Assembly (NCBI GenBank): GCA_965660945.1
Contig: CBFIBS010000019.1
Span: forward strand, 1-30,307
Origin: UBA7985 sp002711265
GTDB lineage: Bacteria; Pseudomonadota; Alphaproteobacteria; UBA7985
Length of the DNA: 30,307 nt
Direction of reading: 5' to 3'
The notes beneath the pieces are model-generated. The model saw nothing but the letters and a program-made list of their open reading frames with translations, ran no database searches and was not told the origin of the DNA. A program made the translations under genes and the position numbers. This document shows positions 23,952 through 30,307 of this stretch, in pieces (positions within the stretch are counted from its first letter, which is position 1; each line of letters starts with the position of its first letter).

Positions 23952-24887
23952 TCAAGCCCCTGACCTGGCCCGTGCGAGTAGGTCGGGCAGCAGCGCCGCG
24001 AGGCCCTCGCGGTAGGTCGGAAAGGCAGGGGACCAGCCCAGGCGGTCCTTGAGCCTGCGGTTCGATACCCGCTTGTTGTCTGCGTAGAAGCTGCGGCCCA
24101 TGGCCGACAGCCCGGCCTCGTCCATGGAAACCGGGGTCGGCACCGGCCGGTCCAGCAGATCGCAGGCGTGGGCGATCACGGTCCCGGGCGGGCAGGGCTC
24201 ATCGTCACAGACATTGAACACCTCGGCCCCGCCCACGGCGGCTGTCGGTGTGGTCATGGACGCGAACACCGCTGTGGCGATGTCCTCAACGTGGATGCGA
24301 CTGAACACCTGATCGGGTTTGTCGATGATCCGTGCTTTGCTGGCGAACACGGTTTCCAGTGCGTTGCGGCCGGGCCCATAGATCCCGGCAAGGCGGAACA
24401 CGTGTAGCCCCAGTCCTCGTGCCGCGCTCAGCCCGGTCCACTCGGCTTCAGCGCGCAGCCGCGCCAGCCCCCGGGTCGAGGTGCTGCGGGTCTCGCTGTC
24501 CTCGCTCACCCAGTCCCCCTGCCAGTCGCCATAGACCACGGTGGTGGAGAGGTAGCCGAACCAGTCTGGCGCCCAGTCCGTGGACATAACCTCAGCCGCC
24601 TGCCCCAGCAGGGGCAGCACCGGATCATCACCCGACCGGGCGGTGCCGACCGACTGCAGCAGATGGCTGGCTCGACGGATTGCATCGATCACGTCTTCGG
24701 GCAGTCGGTCTGCCGCTTCGGTGTCCAGCACCAGCGCATTGATACCTTGTTCCTGCAATCGCGCTGCCTTGGCTTCGCTGCGGACCGTGCCGGAGACCTG
24801 CCAGCCACGCGCAAGGGCCAGCCGCGCCAGCGCCTGCCCGGAGAAACCGAGGCCGAAGCAGAACAGATGTGGGTCAGGCGTCTTCAC
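23952..24887 (-). CDS. YeeZ-like atypical SDR family oxidoreductase/epimerase
   Basis: A 311-residue Rossmann-fold protein of the extended, atypical SDR group. The nucleotide-binding glycine motif is FGLGFSGQAL near the N-terminus. The active-site strand is GYLSTTVVYGDWQGDWVSE, where YGD replaces the usual YxxxK spacing, as in YeeZ/SDR_a5-type proteins. Later blocks are FRLAGIYGPGRN, SRIHVEDIA and FNVCDDEP, typical of NAD(P)-dependent epimerase/dehydratases. The substrate is unknown. It is divergent from the TPR gene, with 71 bases between them. Confidence 0.85.
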   Translation of the reverse strand: MKTPDPHLFCFGLGFSGQALARLALARGWQVSGTVRSEAKAARLQEQGINALVLDTEAADRLPEDVIDAIRRASHLLQSVGTARSGDDPVLPLLGQAAEVMSTDWAPDWFGYLSTTVVYGDWQGDWVSEDSETRSTSTRGLARLRAEAEWTGLSAARGLGLHVFRLAGIYGPGRNALETVFASKARIIDKPDQVFSRIHVEDIATAVFASMTTPTAAVGGAEVFNVCDDEPCPPGTVIAHACDLLDRPVPTPVSMDEAGLSAMGRSFYADNKRVSNRRLKDRLGWSPAFPTYREGLAALLPDLLARARSGA

Positions 24888-24958
24888 GCTTTTGCCTTTC
24901 TCCTTGGGTAAACCACGGCTAGATCGGTGCTGAATGCCGTCGTTGTGGGAGCGCTTGC

Positions 24959-25786
24959 TTGCGCCTGTTTGTCTGCTTTCCCCGGGTCTGCCTAGGCCAA
25001 AATTTGTCGCCGCTGGGTCGCAGGCTGGTCGCAGCCCTGGCCCTGTGCCTGCCGCTGCTGTGGTCGGGTGTGGCGCGCGGCTTCGACCCGGCCGAGGTGC
25101 CAGAGGATTTTCGGGGCACCTTCGTCAATTGCCTCTCGAAGGCGCAGGCGGACCCGGTTGCAGGCTGGGACTACGCGCGCCAGTGGCTGGACTCGGGCTA
25201 TGCCGGGACGGCCTACGCCCAGTACTGCATGGCGATCTCGGCCTACCGCGCCCGTGAGCCGGGGCAGGCTGCCGATATGCTGGTTGAGCTGAGCGGTTTT
25301 GACCGGGTGCGGGGGACGCCTGACGAGGCTGAATTTCTGTCGCTGGCCGGTGAGCTGTTTGACAGCGCGGGTCGCTACGAGGCAGCAGTCGGCGCGCACG
25401 GTCGCGCTCTGGATTTGGCGCCCGGGGATCCCGGGCACTGGGTCAATCGTGCGCTGGCTCGTGCCAGCCTCGGCGACTTCGAGGGCACGATCGCCGACCT
25501 GAATCGGGCGCTGGGCCTTGATCCTGACGAGGTGGAGGCGCTGGTATTCCGCGGATCGGCCTACCGCGCGGTGGGGGCGCTGGATCGCGCAACCGACGAT
25601 GCGCTGCAGGCGTTGCTGCTGGAGCCCGACAATATGGCGGGGCTGTGGCTGGCGGCAGATGTTGCGCGGGCCGACGGCGACGCGGCATCGGCGCGGTCGT
25701 TCCTGCAACGGATCGTTGCCCTTGACGAGGCCGGATGGCGGGAGCAGGCCGAGGCAGCGCTGAAGGAACTGAACACGGAACAGTAA
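24959..25786 (+). CDS. Exported TPR-repeat protein
   Basis: A 275-residue protein that begins with a TTG codon preceded by GGGAG at 7 bases. A hydrophobic segment, RRLVAALALCLPLLWSGVARG, serves as a signal peptide. The C-terminal half has at least three TPR units. Each shows the A-x-x-N/F-R-x-x-A pattern with acidic-Pro turns: LDLAPGDPGHWVNRALARA, LGLDPDEVEALVFRGSAYRA and LLLEPDNMAGLWLAADVARA. Two Cys in the N-terminal region (NCLSK, QYCMA) may form a disulfide. TPR proteins act as scaffolds; the partner is unknown. Confidence 0.8.
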   Translation: MRLFVCFPRVCLGQNLSPLGRRLVAALALCLPLLWSGVARGFDPAEVPEDFRGTFVNCLSKAQADPVAGWDYARQWLDSGYAGTAYAQYCMAISAYRAREPGQAADMLVELSGFDRVRGTPDEAEFLSLAGELFDSAGRYEAAVGAHGRALDLAPGDPGHWVNRALARASLGDFEGTIADLNRALGLDPDEVEALVFRGSAYRAVGALDRATDDALQALLLEPDNMAGLWLAADVARADGDAASARSFLQRIVALDEAGWREQAEAALKELNTEQ

Positions 25787-25790
25787 ATCG

Positions 25791-25846
25791 GTTGCGCCGA
25801 CTTGCCCCCGACCGCGCTTCGCGCGGCGGGGCCAAGCGTCGCGCAT
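25791..25846 (+). repeat. REP-like palindromic element, copy B
   Basis: This fills the gap between the convergent TPR and GST genes and touches the GST stop codon. Outer arms TGCGC (793-797) and GCGCA (841-845), plus GAC/GTC and TTG/CAA, enclose CCCC/GGGG and the inner stem CCGCGC-TTC-GCGCGG. It shares both ends and the loop with copy A at 17561-17612. It probably also acts as a bidirectional terminator here. Confidence 0.65.
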
Positions 25847-26496
25847 CAGAAATCCACGTTGGCGTAGTGGCTCGGCGGCGGCACCCCGTCGATCCGGTCG
25901 GCGAGGATCGCCTCCATTGCCCGGCGGGACTTAACCCGTGCGTACCACCGGCGCAGCACCGGGTAGCGGTCCCATTCGATTAGGTCCACGTAGTCGAGCA
26001 CCGAAATCTGCGCCACGGCCGCAATATCGGCTAGGCTGTACGACCCCCCGGCGATCCAATTGCGGTTCTCGTACAGCTCCTCGATCAGCCCCAGATACTG
26101 GCTGGACAGCTGCACCGCGGTCCGCATCGCCGTGCTGTCGGGGACGCCCAGCCGGGCCATCGGCTTCTGCACCTTCTCAAACAGGATGGGCTTGGTCACG
26201 CGACCGCCCATGTCGACGGCAAAGTAGTGGGTCAGCCGCCGGGCTTCCGCCCGTTCGATGATATCCCGTCCGATCAGCGGCGGGTTGGGATAGGTCTCAT
26301 CGAGGTACTCTGCGATCACCATCATGTACGGCATCTGCGCGCCGTTCTCGTCTTCGAAGGTCGGGATCTCCATCACCGGCGCGTCAGGCGTTGCCATGGT
26401 CGGCGCCGCGCTGCGGAAGTCCAGGCGCTTTTCGCCCAGCATCAGCCGGATAATCCGGCAGTTCGGATCCAGGGGAAAATGAAACAGCGTGCGCAT
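25846..26496 (-). CDS. Glutathione S-transferase family protein
   Basis: A 216-residue protein from the ATG at 26496. The N-terminal thioredoxin-like domain starts RTLFHFPLDPNCRIIRLMLGEK, with the cis-Pro block VMEIPTFEDENG and the glutathione-contact region MVIAEYLDETYP. The all-helical C-terminal domain includes IAGGSYSLADIAAVAQISVLDYV, the conserved N-capping motif of GSTs. Only the ATG at 26496 places the beta-alpha-beta start correctly; a longer frame to 26652 adds sequence without GST character. The substrate is unknown. It is divergent from uppP, and in Alphaproteobacteria such a GST is often found beside uppP. Confidence 0.88.
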   Translation of the reverse strand: MRTLFHFPLDPNCRIIRLMLGEKRLDFRSAAPTMATPDAPVMEIPTFEDENGAQMPYMMVIAEYLDETYPNPPLIGRDIIERAEARRLTHYFAVDMGGRVTKPILFEKVQKPMARLGVPDSTAMRTAVQLSSQYLGLIEELYENRNWIAGGSYSLADIAAVAQISVLDYVDLIEWDRYPVLRRWYARVKSRRAMEAILADRIDGVPPPSHYANVDF

Positions 26497-26881
26497 AAGA
26501 TTCGGGTACAGCCTCCACGCGCCAGTGACAAGGCCCTGCAAGGCCCCGACAGCGCATATCACGATATTGCCCTGAAGCCCCCTGCTCTGCTCTGCCTCGG
26601 AGAATGGCCCGATCACGGTGGCACCAGCCGCACACCCCCGTCGCACCAACACGGCGCCACTGCGGCAACCCCCGGCCCGCGCCGAGTCGTGTCACTTCGT
26701 GTCTCAAGCGTTGCCTTCGCGCCACGCTGTGCGCCCGCAGGCACAGTCGGGCAAACAACACTCCCCCGGTCGCCAATGCGGATTGAATTGTCGACCTCGA
26801 CCAGTGAAGACGTATTCAGTAATTCTCAATGTCGAATCCTTAAACGTCTATGGCGACACGCTTTTTTCAGGACCGGAACGG
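26497..26881. other. Divergent intergenic region, GST / uppP
   Basis: A 385-base gap without a supportable gene. It contains ATATC-AC-GATAT (26556-26567), a possible operator about 60 bases upstream of the GST start. An AT-richer stretch at about 26780-26870 should hold the uppP promoter. No -35/-10 pair with proper spacing is convincing. Confidence 0.35.
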
Positions 26882-27730
26882 ATGGTAGCACTGCTGATCA
26901 TCCAATCTGTGGTGCAGGGCATCACCGAATTCCTGCCCGTGTCCAGTTCCGGCCATCTGGTGCTGATCTGGAGCGCAGCGGCATGGATGGGTGTCGATAC
27001 CAGCTTCAGCAGCGCAGAGATGCTGACACTGAACGTGGCCCTGCACGTCGGAACCCTGTTCGCCGTCATCATCTATTTCTGGCGGCTGGTCTTGGCCGCG
27101 GTGCTGGGCGGGGTCGACCTGCTGCGCTGGCGCGATACCGATAACCGCCGGCTGTTCGTGTTCCTGGTCATCGCCAGCTTCCCGCTCATGGTGGTAGGGC
27201 TGTTGGTCGCCATGTTCGTCCCCGACCTGTGGCTGCTCAATCCGCTCGTGGTGGCGGGGGCGACGCTGATCTTCGGCCTGCTGCTGCTGTTTGCCGACAT
27301 CGGGTTTGACAGCCGCCGGAGTGCTGATGAAATCGGCCTGCTCGACGCGCTGGTGTTCGGGCTGATGCAGTGCCTTGCGCTGATCCCCGGCACCTCGCGT
27401 TCGGGGATCACCCTGACCGCGGGTCGCATGCTGTCGATCAACCGCACCGACGCCGCGCGGCTGTCGATGCTGCTGTCGATCCCGGCGATCGCGGCGGCTG
27501 GTGGCTTCGAAGGACTGCAGCTGGTGGCCGCGGGCGACTGGGCCTTCAACAGCCTTGCGCTGATCGGGGCCGGGCTGGCTTTCTGCTCTGCCATGGCGGC
27601 GATCTCGCTGTTCATGCGGTTCATCCGGGCCTCGGACCTGCTGCCCTTCGTCATCTATCGCGTGGTGCTCGGCCTGGCGATTTTCGCCTTCGTGCTGGTC
27701 ATCGGCATATCCGCAACCCCGCCGATCTGA
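26882..27730 (+). CDS. uppP: Undecaprenyl-diphosphatase UppP (BacA)
   Basis: A 282-residue multi-pass membrane enzyme that dephosphorylates undecaprenyl pyrophosphate, recycling the lipid carrier for peptidoglycan and other envelope polymers; overproduction gives bacitracin resistance. The catalytic motifs are Q12-x3-E16 in QGITEFLPVSSSGH and PGTSRSGIT (169-177), followed by GRMLSINRTDAARLSMLLSIP. The start at 26882 places QGITE at the normal distance from the N-terminus, although the frame is open further upstream. It is convergent with the NDUFA9-type gene, 21 bases away. Confidence 0.97.
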   Translation: MVALLIIQSVVQGITEFLPVSSSGHLVLIWSAAAWMGVDTSFSSAEMLTLNVALHVGTLFAVIIYFWRLVLAAVLGGVDLLRWRDTDNRRLFVFLVIASFPLMVVGLLVAMFVPDLWLLNPLVVAGATLIFGLLLLFADIGFDSRRSADEIGLLDALVFGLMQCLALIPGTSRSGITLTAGRMLSINRTDAARLSMLLSIPAIAAAGGFEGLQLVAAGDWAFNSLALIGAGLAFCSAMAAISLFMRFIRASDLLPFVIYRVVLGLAIFAFVLVIGISATPPI

Positions 27731-27751
27731 GCGGGCGCGCTGTCGGCGCTT

Positions 27752-28687
27752 TCAGACTTCCGCGTATTGACCGCCGTTGCGAAAGCGTACGAGGTAGGAC
27801 GGCAGCACAGTCTCGATCGGGGTCGGATCGACGCCCAGCGCCTCCAGCCCAGGCAAGCTGCCATCGGCGACGTTGTCCGTGCGCAAGCGCTTGATCTGGT
27901 CGATGGTGATCGGCGGTGCCACCGGGGCCAGCGAGCTTGCCAGCGCGATCAGTTCGGCCACGCCCCACGGCAGATGCACCTGCGGTGCCTTCGATCCCGT
28001 CACCGACTGCATCAGGTCGATCAGGGCGCGGAAGCTGTACACCCCCGGGCCAACGAGATCGTAGACCCTGCCGGCGGTCTGGTCGTCGGCCGCGATCGCT
28101 GAAATCGCATCGGCCACGTCGCCGACAAAGACCGGCTGGAACCGGGTCTTGCCGCCGCCGATCAACGGCACGGCTGGCAGGGCGCTGAACCGGTTGAAAA
28201 AGGTGTCTTCCGCGCCGACCATCAGTCCCGGACGCACGATCGTCGCCTTGGGGAAGGCGCGCAGGGTGGCATCCTCGCCCAGTGCCTTGCAGCGGGTCGA
28301 CTCAGAGCTGTGGTTGGCGTCTGCGCCCAGAGCCGAGACGTGGATCAGGCGCCGGACGCCTGCTTTCGCCGCAGCCTCGGCGACCGTCGCCGCGCCCCGG
28401 ACCATGGTAGCGTCGAAGCTCTGACCCTTGCCGCTCTCGTAGAAGATGGCGATGAGGTTGATCACCAGATCGGCGCCCTCGACCGCGCGTGCGACGGCGG
28501 CGGCATTCTGGATCGGCGCGTAGACGGCCTGAATCTGGCCGACCTCGCCCTGGGTCAGCAGGTGCCGTGCGCGCGACGGGTGGCGCGAGGCGACCCGAAC
28601 CCGATATCCGGCCTTGGCCAGTTGCGGCACGATATAGCGGGCCAGAAAGCCGGTCCCGCCCATGACTGTTGCGATCTTGTGAGCCAT
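27752..28687 (-). CDS. NDUFA9-type atypical SDR (complex I subunit family)
   Basis: A 311-residue Rossmann protein with the NAD(P)-binding motif VMGGTGFLARYIVPQL. Further blocks are RVRVASRHP, GADLVINLIAIFYESGKGQSF, HVSALGADANHSSESTRCKALGE, RPGLMVGAEDTFFNRF and FQPVFVGDVADAI. These match the NDUFA9 branch of atypical SDRs. The mitochondrial member is an accessory subunit that holds NADPH in complex I, and alphaproteobacterial homologues are present in their complex I. A GGAGA ribosome site lies upstream of the ATG, and a promoter is visible at 28741-28769. Confidence 0.92.
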   Translation of the reverse strand: MAHKIATVMGGTGFLARYIVPQLAKAGYRVRVASRHPSRARHLLTQGEVGQIQAVYAPIQNAAAVARAVEGADLVINLIAIFYESGKGQSFDATMVRGAATVAEAAAKAGVRRLIHVSALGADANHSSESTRCKALGEDATLRAFPKATIVRPGLMVGAEDTFFNRFSALPAVPLIGGGKTRFQPVFVGDVADAISAIAADDQTAGRVYDLVGPGVYSFRALIDLMQSVTGSKAPQVHLPWGVAELIALASSLAPVAPPITIDQIKRLRTDNVADGSLPGLEALGVDPTPIETVLPSYLVRFRNGGQYAEV

Positions 28688-28706
28688 TTTCAGGGTCTCC
28701 GTTCGG

Positions 28707-28722
28707 CCCCGCGCAGGCGGGG
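28707..28722 (-). other. Hairpin in the 5' leader of the NDUFA9-type gene
   Basis: CCCCGC-GCAG-GCGGGG forms a perfect 6-bp stem with a 4-base loop, between the promoter and the start codon. It could stabilise the message. No riboswitch class is recognisable. Confidence 0.4.
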
Positions 28723-28740
28723 CAGGGAAGGGTTGCCTGA

Positions 28741-28769
28741 CAAATAGTCCAACCTGCGCCGCCTGACAA
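28741..28769 (-). promoter_or_regulatory. Promoter of the NDUFA9-type gene
   Basis: On the minus strand TTGTCA (28764-28769) and TATTTG (28741-28746) are separated by exactly 17 bases, a good housekeeping-sigma arrangement. The start codon lies 54 bases further on. Confidence 0.55.
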
Positions 28770-28824
28770 AGCGCGTATTGACCAAGGGAGCCCTACGCCG
28801 CGTGAAGCGACACTCTGGCATGTG

Positions 28825-28853
28825 TTGACATCGGGGACGGAAAAGGCTTTATC
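28825..28853 (+). promoter_or_regulatory. Promoter of tRNA-Leu
   Basis: A consensus -35 TTGACA (28825-28830) is followed after 17 bases by TTTATC (28848-28853). Transcription would begin about 45 bases before the tRNA. Confidence 0.6.
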
Positions 28854-28905
28854 CGGCGCACTTCTCGCGGTTGGCGGAGTCAAACTCCAGGCCGGCCGGA
28901 CGGGA

Positions 28906-28992
28906 GCCCAGGTGGCGGAATTGGTAGACGCGCAGGTTTCAGGTACCTGTGCCCTTCGGGGCGTGGAAGTTCGAGTCTTCTCCTGGGCACCA
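28906..28992 (+). tRNA. tRNA-Leu (CAG)
   Basis: An 87-base class II tRNA with encoded CCA. The acceptor arms GCCCAGG (28906-28912) and CCTGGGC pair fully, followed by A and CCA. The D-arm contains TGGCGGAATTGGTAGACGCG. The anticodon stem CAGGT/ACCTG encloses the loop TTCAGGT with anticodon CAG. The long variable arm has GCCC-TTCG-GGGC. The T-arm loop is TTCGAGT. The tRNA reads CUG, the commonest Leu codon in high-GC genomes. Its 3' end appears to be the integration site of the island to the right. Confidence 0.96.
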
Positions 28993-29043
28993 TTGAATGC
29001 CCCCAGATCTATAGTAACCCACTGTTTCTAAACACATTTACAC

Positions 29044-29660
29044 GTGTTGTCCGGGGAGGCGGTAGGTCATGCGGTCGGTCGTGCTGTCAGCAACATGGTC
29101 GAGCTGGCTGGAGACCTTCCGATCGGCTCCTATACCCGCAGCCAGGTGAACAGCTTGAGAGGCAAGCTGCTGTCATCAGGTCTTGCCACTGCCAGTGTAC
29201 GTCGGCAGCTCTCCACCCTCTCAGCACTCGTCAACTACGTCAGCAAAGAGCTCGGCCTCGATCCCAACCCTGCCTACTCTGGTGTGATCATCCATGAGAT
29301 AGAGGTCGATGCTGAGATCCAGAAGCGGCCAAGCGTTCCGTTGGACGTCATCACTGCCATCCAGCAGCGATGCTACCAAATGGACGATGAGGCCCGCTGG
29401 GCCATTGCGCTGGTCAGCGATACGGGCCTGAGGCTCAGTGAGGCGCTGGGGCTGCTCTTTGGGCTGCACCGCGAGCCTCGGCACCATCAACGTCACCATT
29501 CTTGTTCCCACGCTACTGTTCCCCTGATGGCTGCAAGGGCAACAGTGCCAGTGGCCCCCTGAACAAGTGGCTGAAGCCATTGATGCCTGAAGGCTGTGTC
29601 ATCCACTGCTTCCGGCGCTCGTTTAGAGACAGGCTCAGAGCTGTGCAGCAGGCTGGGTGA
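29044..29660 (+). pseudogene. Decayed tyrosine-recombinase integrase
   Basis: A phage/island-type integrase remnant starting about 50 bases after the tRNA. The first frame (29044 to about 29460) carries part of the core-binding domain (SYTRSQVNSLRGKLLSSGL, RRQLSTLSALVNYVSKELGL) and catalytic Arg I in DTGLRLSEALGL. Homology then stops. It resumes in another frame from about 29499 with FPRYCSPDGCKGN, GPLNKWLKPLMPEGC and the box II HxxR motif in HCFRRSFRDRLRAV. That frame ends at a TGA (29658-29660) before the catalytic Tyr. The middle beta-region is deleted, and the usual N-terminal part is absent (in-frame TAA at 29029). It is therefore inactive. The family is clear; the exact subgroup is not. 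Confidence 0.85.
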
Positions 29661-29718
29661 AGCCATAACGACCGCGTCCACGGCTCTGCTGTAGTATCGA
29701 TCTGAATAGCTTCAATGG

Positions 29719-29736
29719 TTATCCACACTATTCACA
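29719..29736 (+). promoter_or_regulatory. Two adjacent DnaA-box-like 9-mers
   Basis: TTATCCACA (29719-29727) is a perfect match to the DnaA-box consensus TTWTNCACA. The next nine bases, CTATTCACA, match at all but the first position. Two sites in direct tandem are suggestive, but no surrounding iterons or AT-rich unwinding region are seen. Confidence 0.35.
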
Positions 29737-29839
29737 GGCCGAATCCATTGATTATGAGACTATCTAGGGAGGTATGACTAATCTCAAGTACGCTTCTAGC
29801 GTATGGTCCCAATCGTGAGATGCTTACATCGTAGTAACC

Positions 29840-29861
29840 GGCGATTAAGCGGCGATTAAGC
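29840..29861 (+). repeat. 11-bp tandem repeat upstream of the TSP3 gene
   Basis: GGCGATTAAGC occurs twice with no spacer (29840-29850, 29851-29861), ending 14 bases before the GTG start of the next gene. It could be a regulatory repeat or a phase-variable slippage tract in the leader. Confidence 0.6.
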
Positions 29862-29875
29862 GGGGTAATTGCGCT

Positions 29876-30307
29876 GTGACTATCAGAGAGTTCAAAGACG
29901 TTCGTAAGCCTTCGAAGCACCATCGAGAGAAACCCGTTAAGGGACGCCAAGTTGCGTTGTCTGCAGGCTTGCTTGCTGCTGGCCTCGTCACGACGCAGGC
30001 CGAAGGTGATCCATTAGTTTTTGGCCCCAATGACTACGAAATCATCAATTCAGGCCAACATACGGAATACGCAGCGTTACAACTTGGCGATGGAAACACC
30101 CTCAATCTTCCCTTCGGCTCCTACGTTGTAGCTCCGACCGGAGAACTTATTGTTCACTCGGGGCCTATCCGCGATTTGGACGGTGATGGCATTGAAAACG
30201 CGCTCGAGGATAGCAACGGCAATGGGAATCTTTTCGATGATGATGATGATGGCGACCTAGTTCCCAACTTTATCGATGCGCTGCCACCAGTCAGTGATAC
30301 TAATGGC
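29876..30307 (+). CDS. Exported thrombospondin type-3 repeat protein, N-terminal part
   Basis: The frame begins at GTG 29876 and stays open for 144 codons to the right edge. Residues 1-23 are strongly basic, followed by a hydrophobic core (VALSAGLLAAGLVTTQAEG) typical of a signal peptide. A region of about 55 residues with no recognised domain follows. From about residue 101 come Asp/Asn-rich calcium-binding repeats, DLDGDGIENALEDSNGNG and DDDDDGDLVPNFID, the pattern of thrombospondin type-3 (TSP3) repeats. It is probably a secreted or surface protein stabilised by calcium. Codon use is less GC-rich than in the core genes, which suggests foreign origin. The start is supported only by a GGGG 10 bases upstream. 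Confidence 0.75.
   Translation, partial: MTIREFKDVRKPSKHHREKPVKGRQVALSAGLLAAGLVTTQAEGDPLVFGPNDYEIINSGQHTEYAALQLGDGNTLNLPFGSYVVAPTGELIVHSGPIRDLDGDGIENALEDSNGNGNLFDDDDDGDLVPNFIDALPPVSDTNG

Larger units (their letters stand above)
29661..29875. other. Intergenic region after the integrase remnant
   Basis: These 215 bases hold no supportable gene. They contain a pair of adjacent DnaA-box-like 9-mers and an 11-bp tandem repeat, listed separately. Base composition is lower in GC than left of the tRNA. Confidence 0.4.

Noticed and set aside
26497..26652. Extended N-terminus for the GST
   Set aside because: The thioredoxin-fold first strand starts at the Met encoded at 26496; the upstream part has no GST character.
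26618..26881. Extended N-terminus for UppP
   Set aside because: UppP proteins begin a few residues before the Q/E-x3-E motif. The extra 88 codons lack membrane character.
28822..29031. Small plus-strand open frame across the tRNA
   Set aside because: It spans the complete tRNA-Leu gene, so it is not coding.

Overview
This is high-GC DNA from an alphaproteobacterium. The inference rests on three gene neighbourhoods: rsfS-rlmH-gpmI-envC-ctpA-rppH, ffh-rpsP-rimM-trmD-rplS, and a uppP/GST/NDUFA9-type cluster. The sequence alone does not fix the family or genus. Nearly all of the window up to about position 28,990 is conserved housekeeping chromosome. The last 1.3 kb, beyond a tRNA-Leu gene, looks like the edge of an acquired island.

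Layout. Positions 1-224 (minus) hold the first 75 codons of an exported von Willebrand factor A (VWA) protein that runs off the left edge. Positions 486-7412 (minus) are a tightly packed run: rsfS, rlmH, gpmI, an EnvC-like factor, the ctpA protease, rppH, a DUF924 gene and an exported FG-GAP/VCBS protein. Positions 7610-11418 (minus) are the ribosome and SRP cluster ffh-rpsP-rimM-trmD-rplS, closed by a strong hairpin. A lone MFS transporter (11720-12946, plus) is followed by the classic translation cluster thrS-infC-rpmI-rplT-pheS-pheT (13044-20545, minus). After it come a GT4-type glycosyltransferase, a translationally coupled ABHD10-like hydrolase and M50B-like membrane protease pair, a YeeZ-like SDR, a TPR lipo/secretory protein, a GST, uppP and an NDUFA9-type SDR.

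Right end. tRNA-Leu(CAG) at 28906-28992 is followed immediately by a decayed, frameshifted tyrosine integrase. Next comes the start of an exported protein with calcium-binding thrombospondin type-3 repeats, in visibly lower-GC sequence. This is the signature of integration at a tRNA 3' end.

No wholly new multi-gene system is visible. The most unusual non-coding structure is a run of about six hairpins between infC and rpmI. Its first unit recurs between the TPR and GST genes with its stems preserved by paired base changes, so it is a REP-like dispersed palindrome. Other points of interest are the non-AUG start of infC, the long acidic tails on CtpA and S16, and the hydrolase/M50B gene pair.
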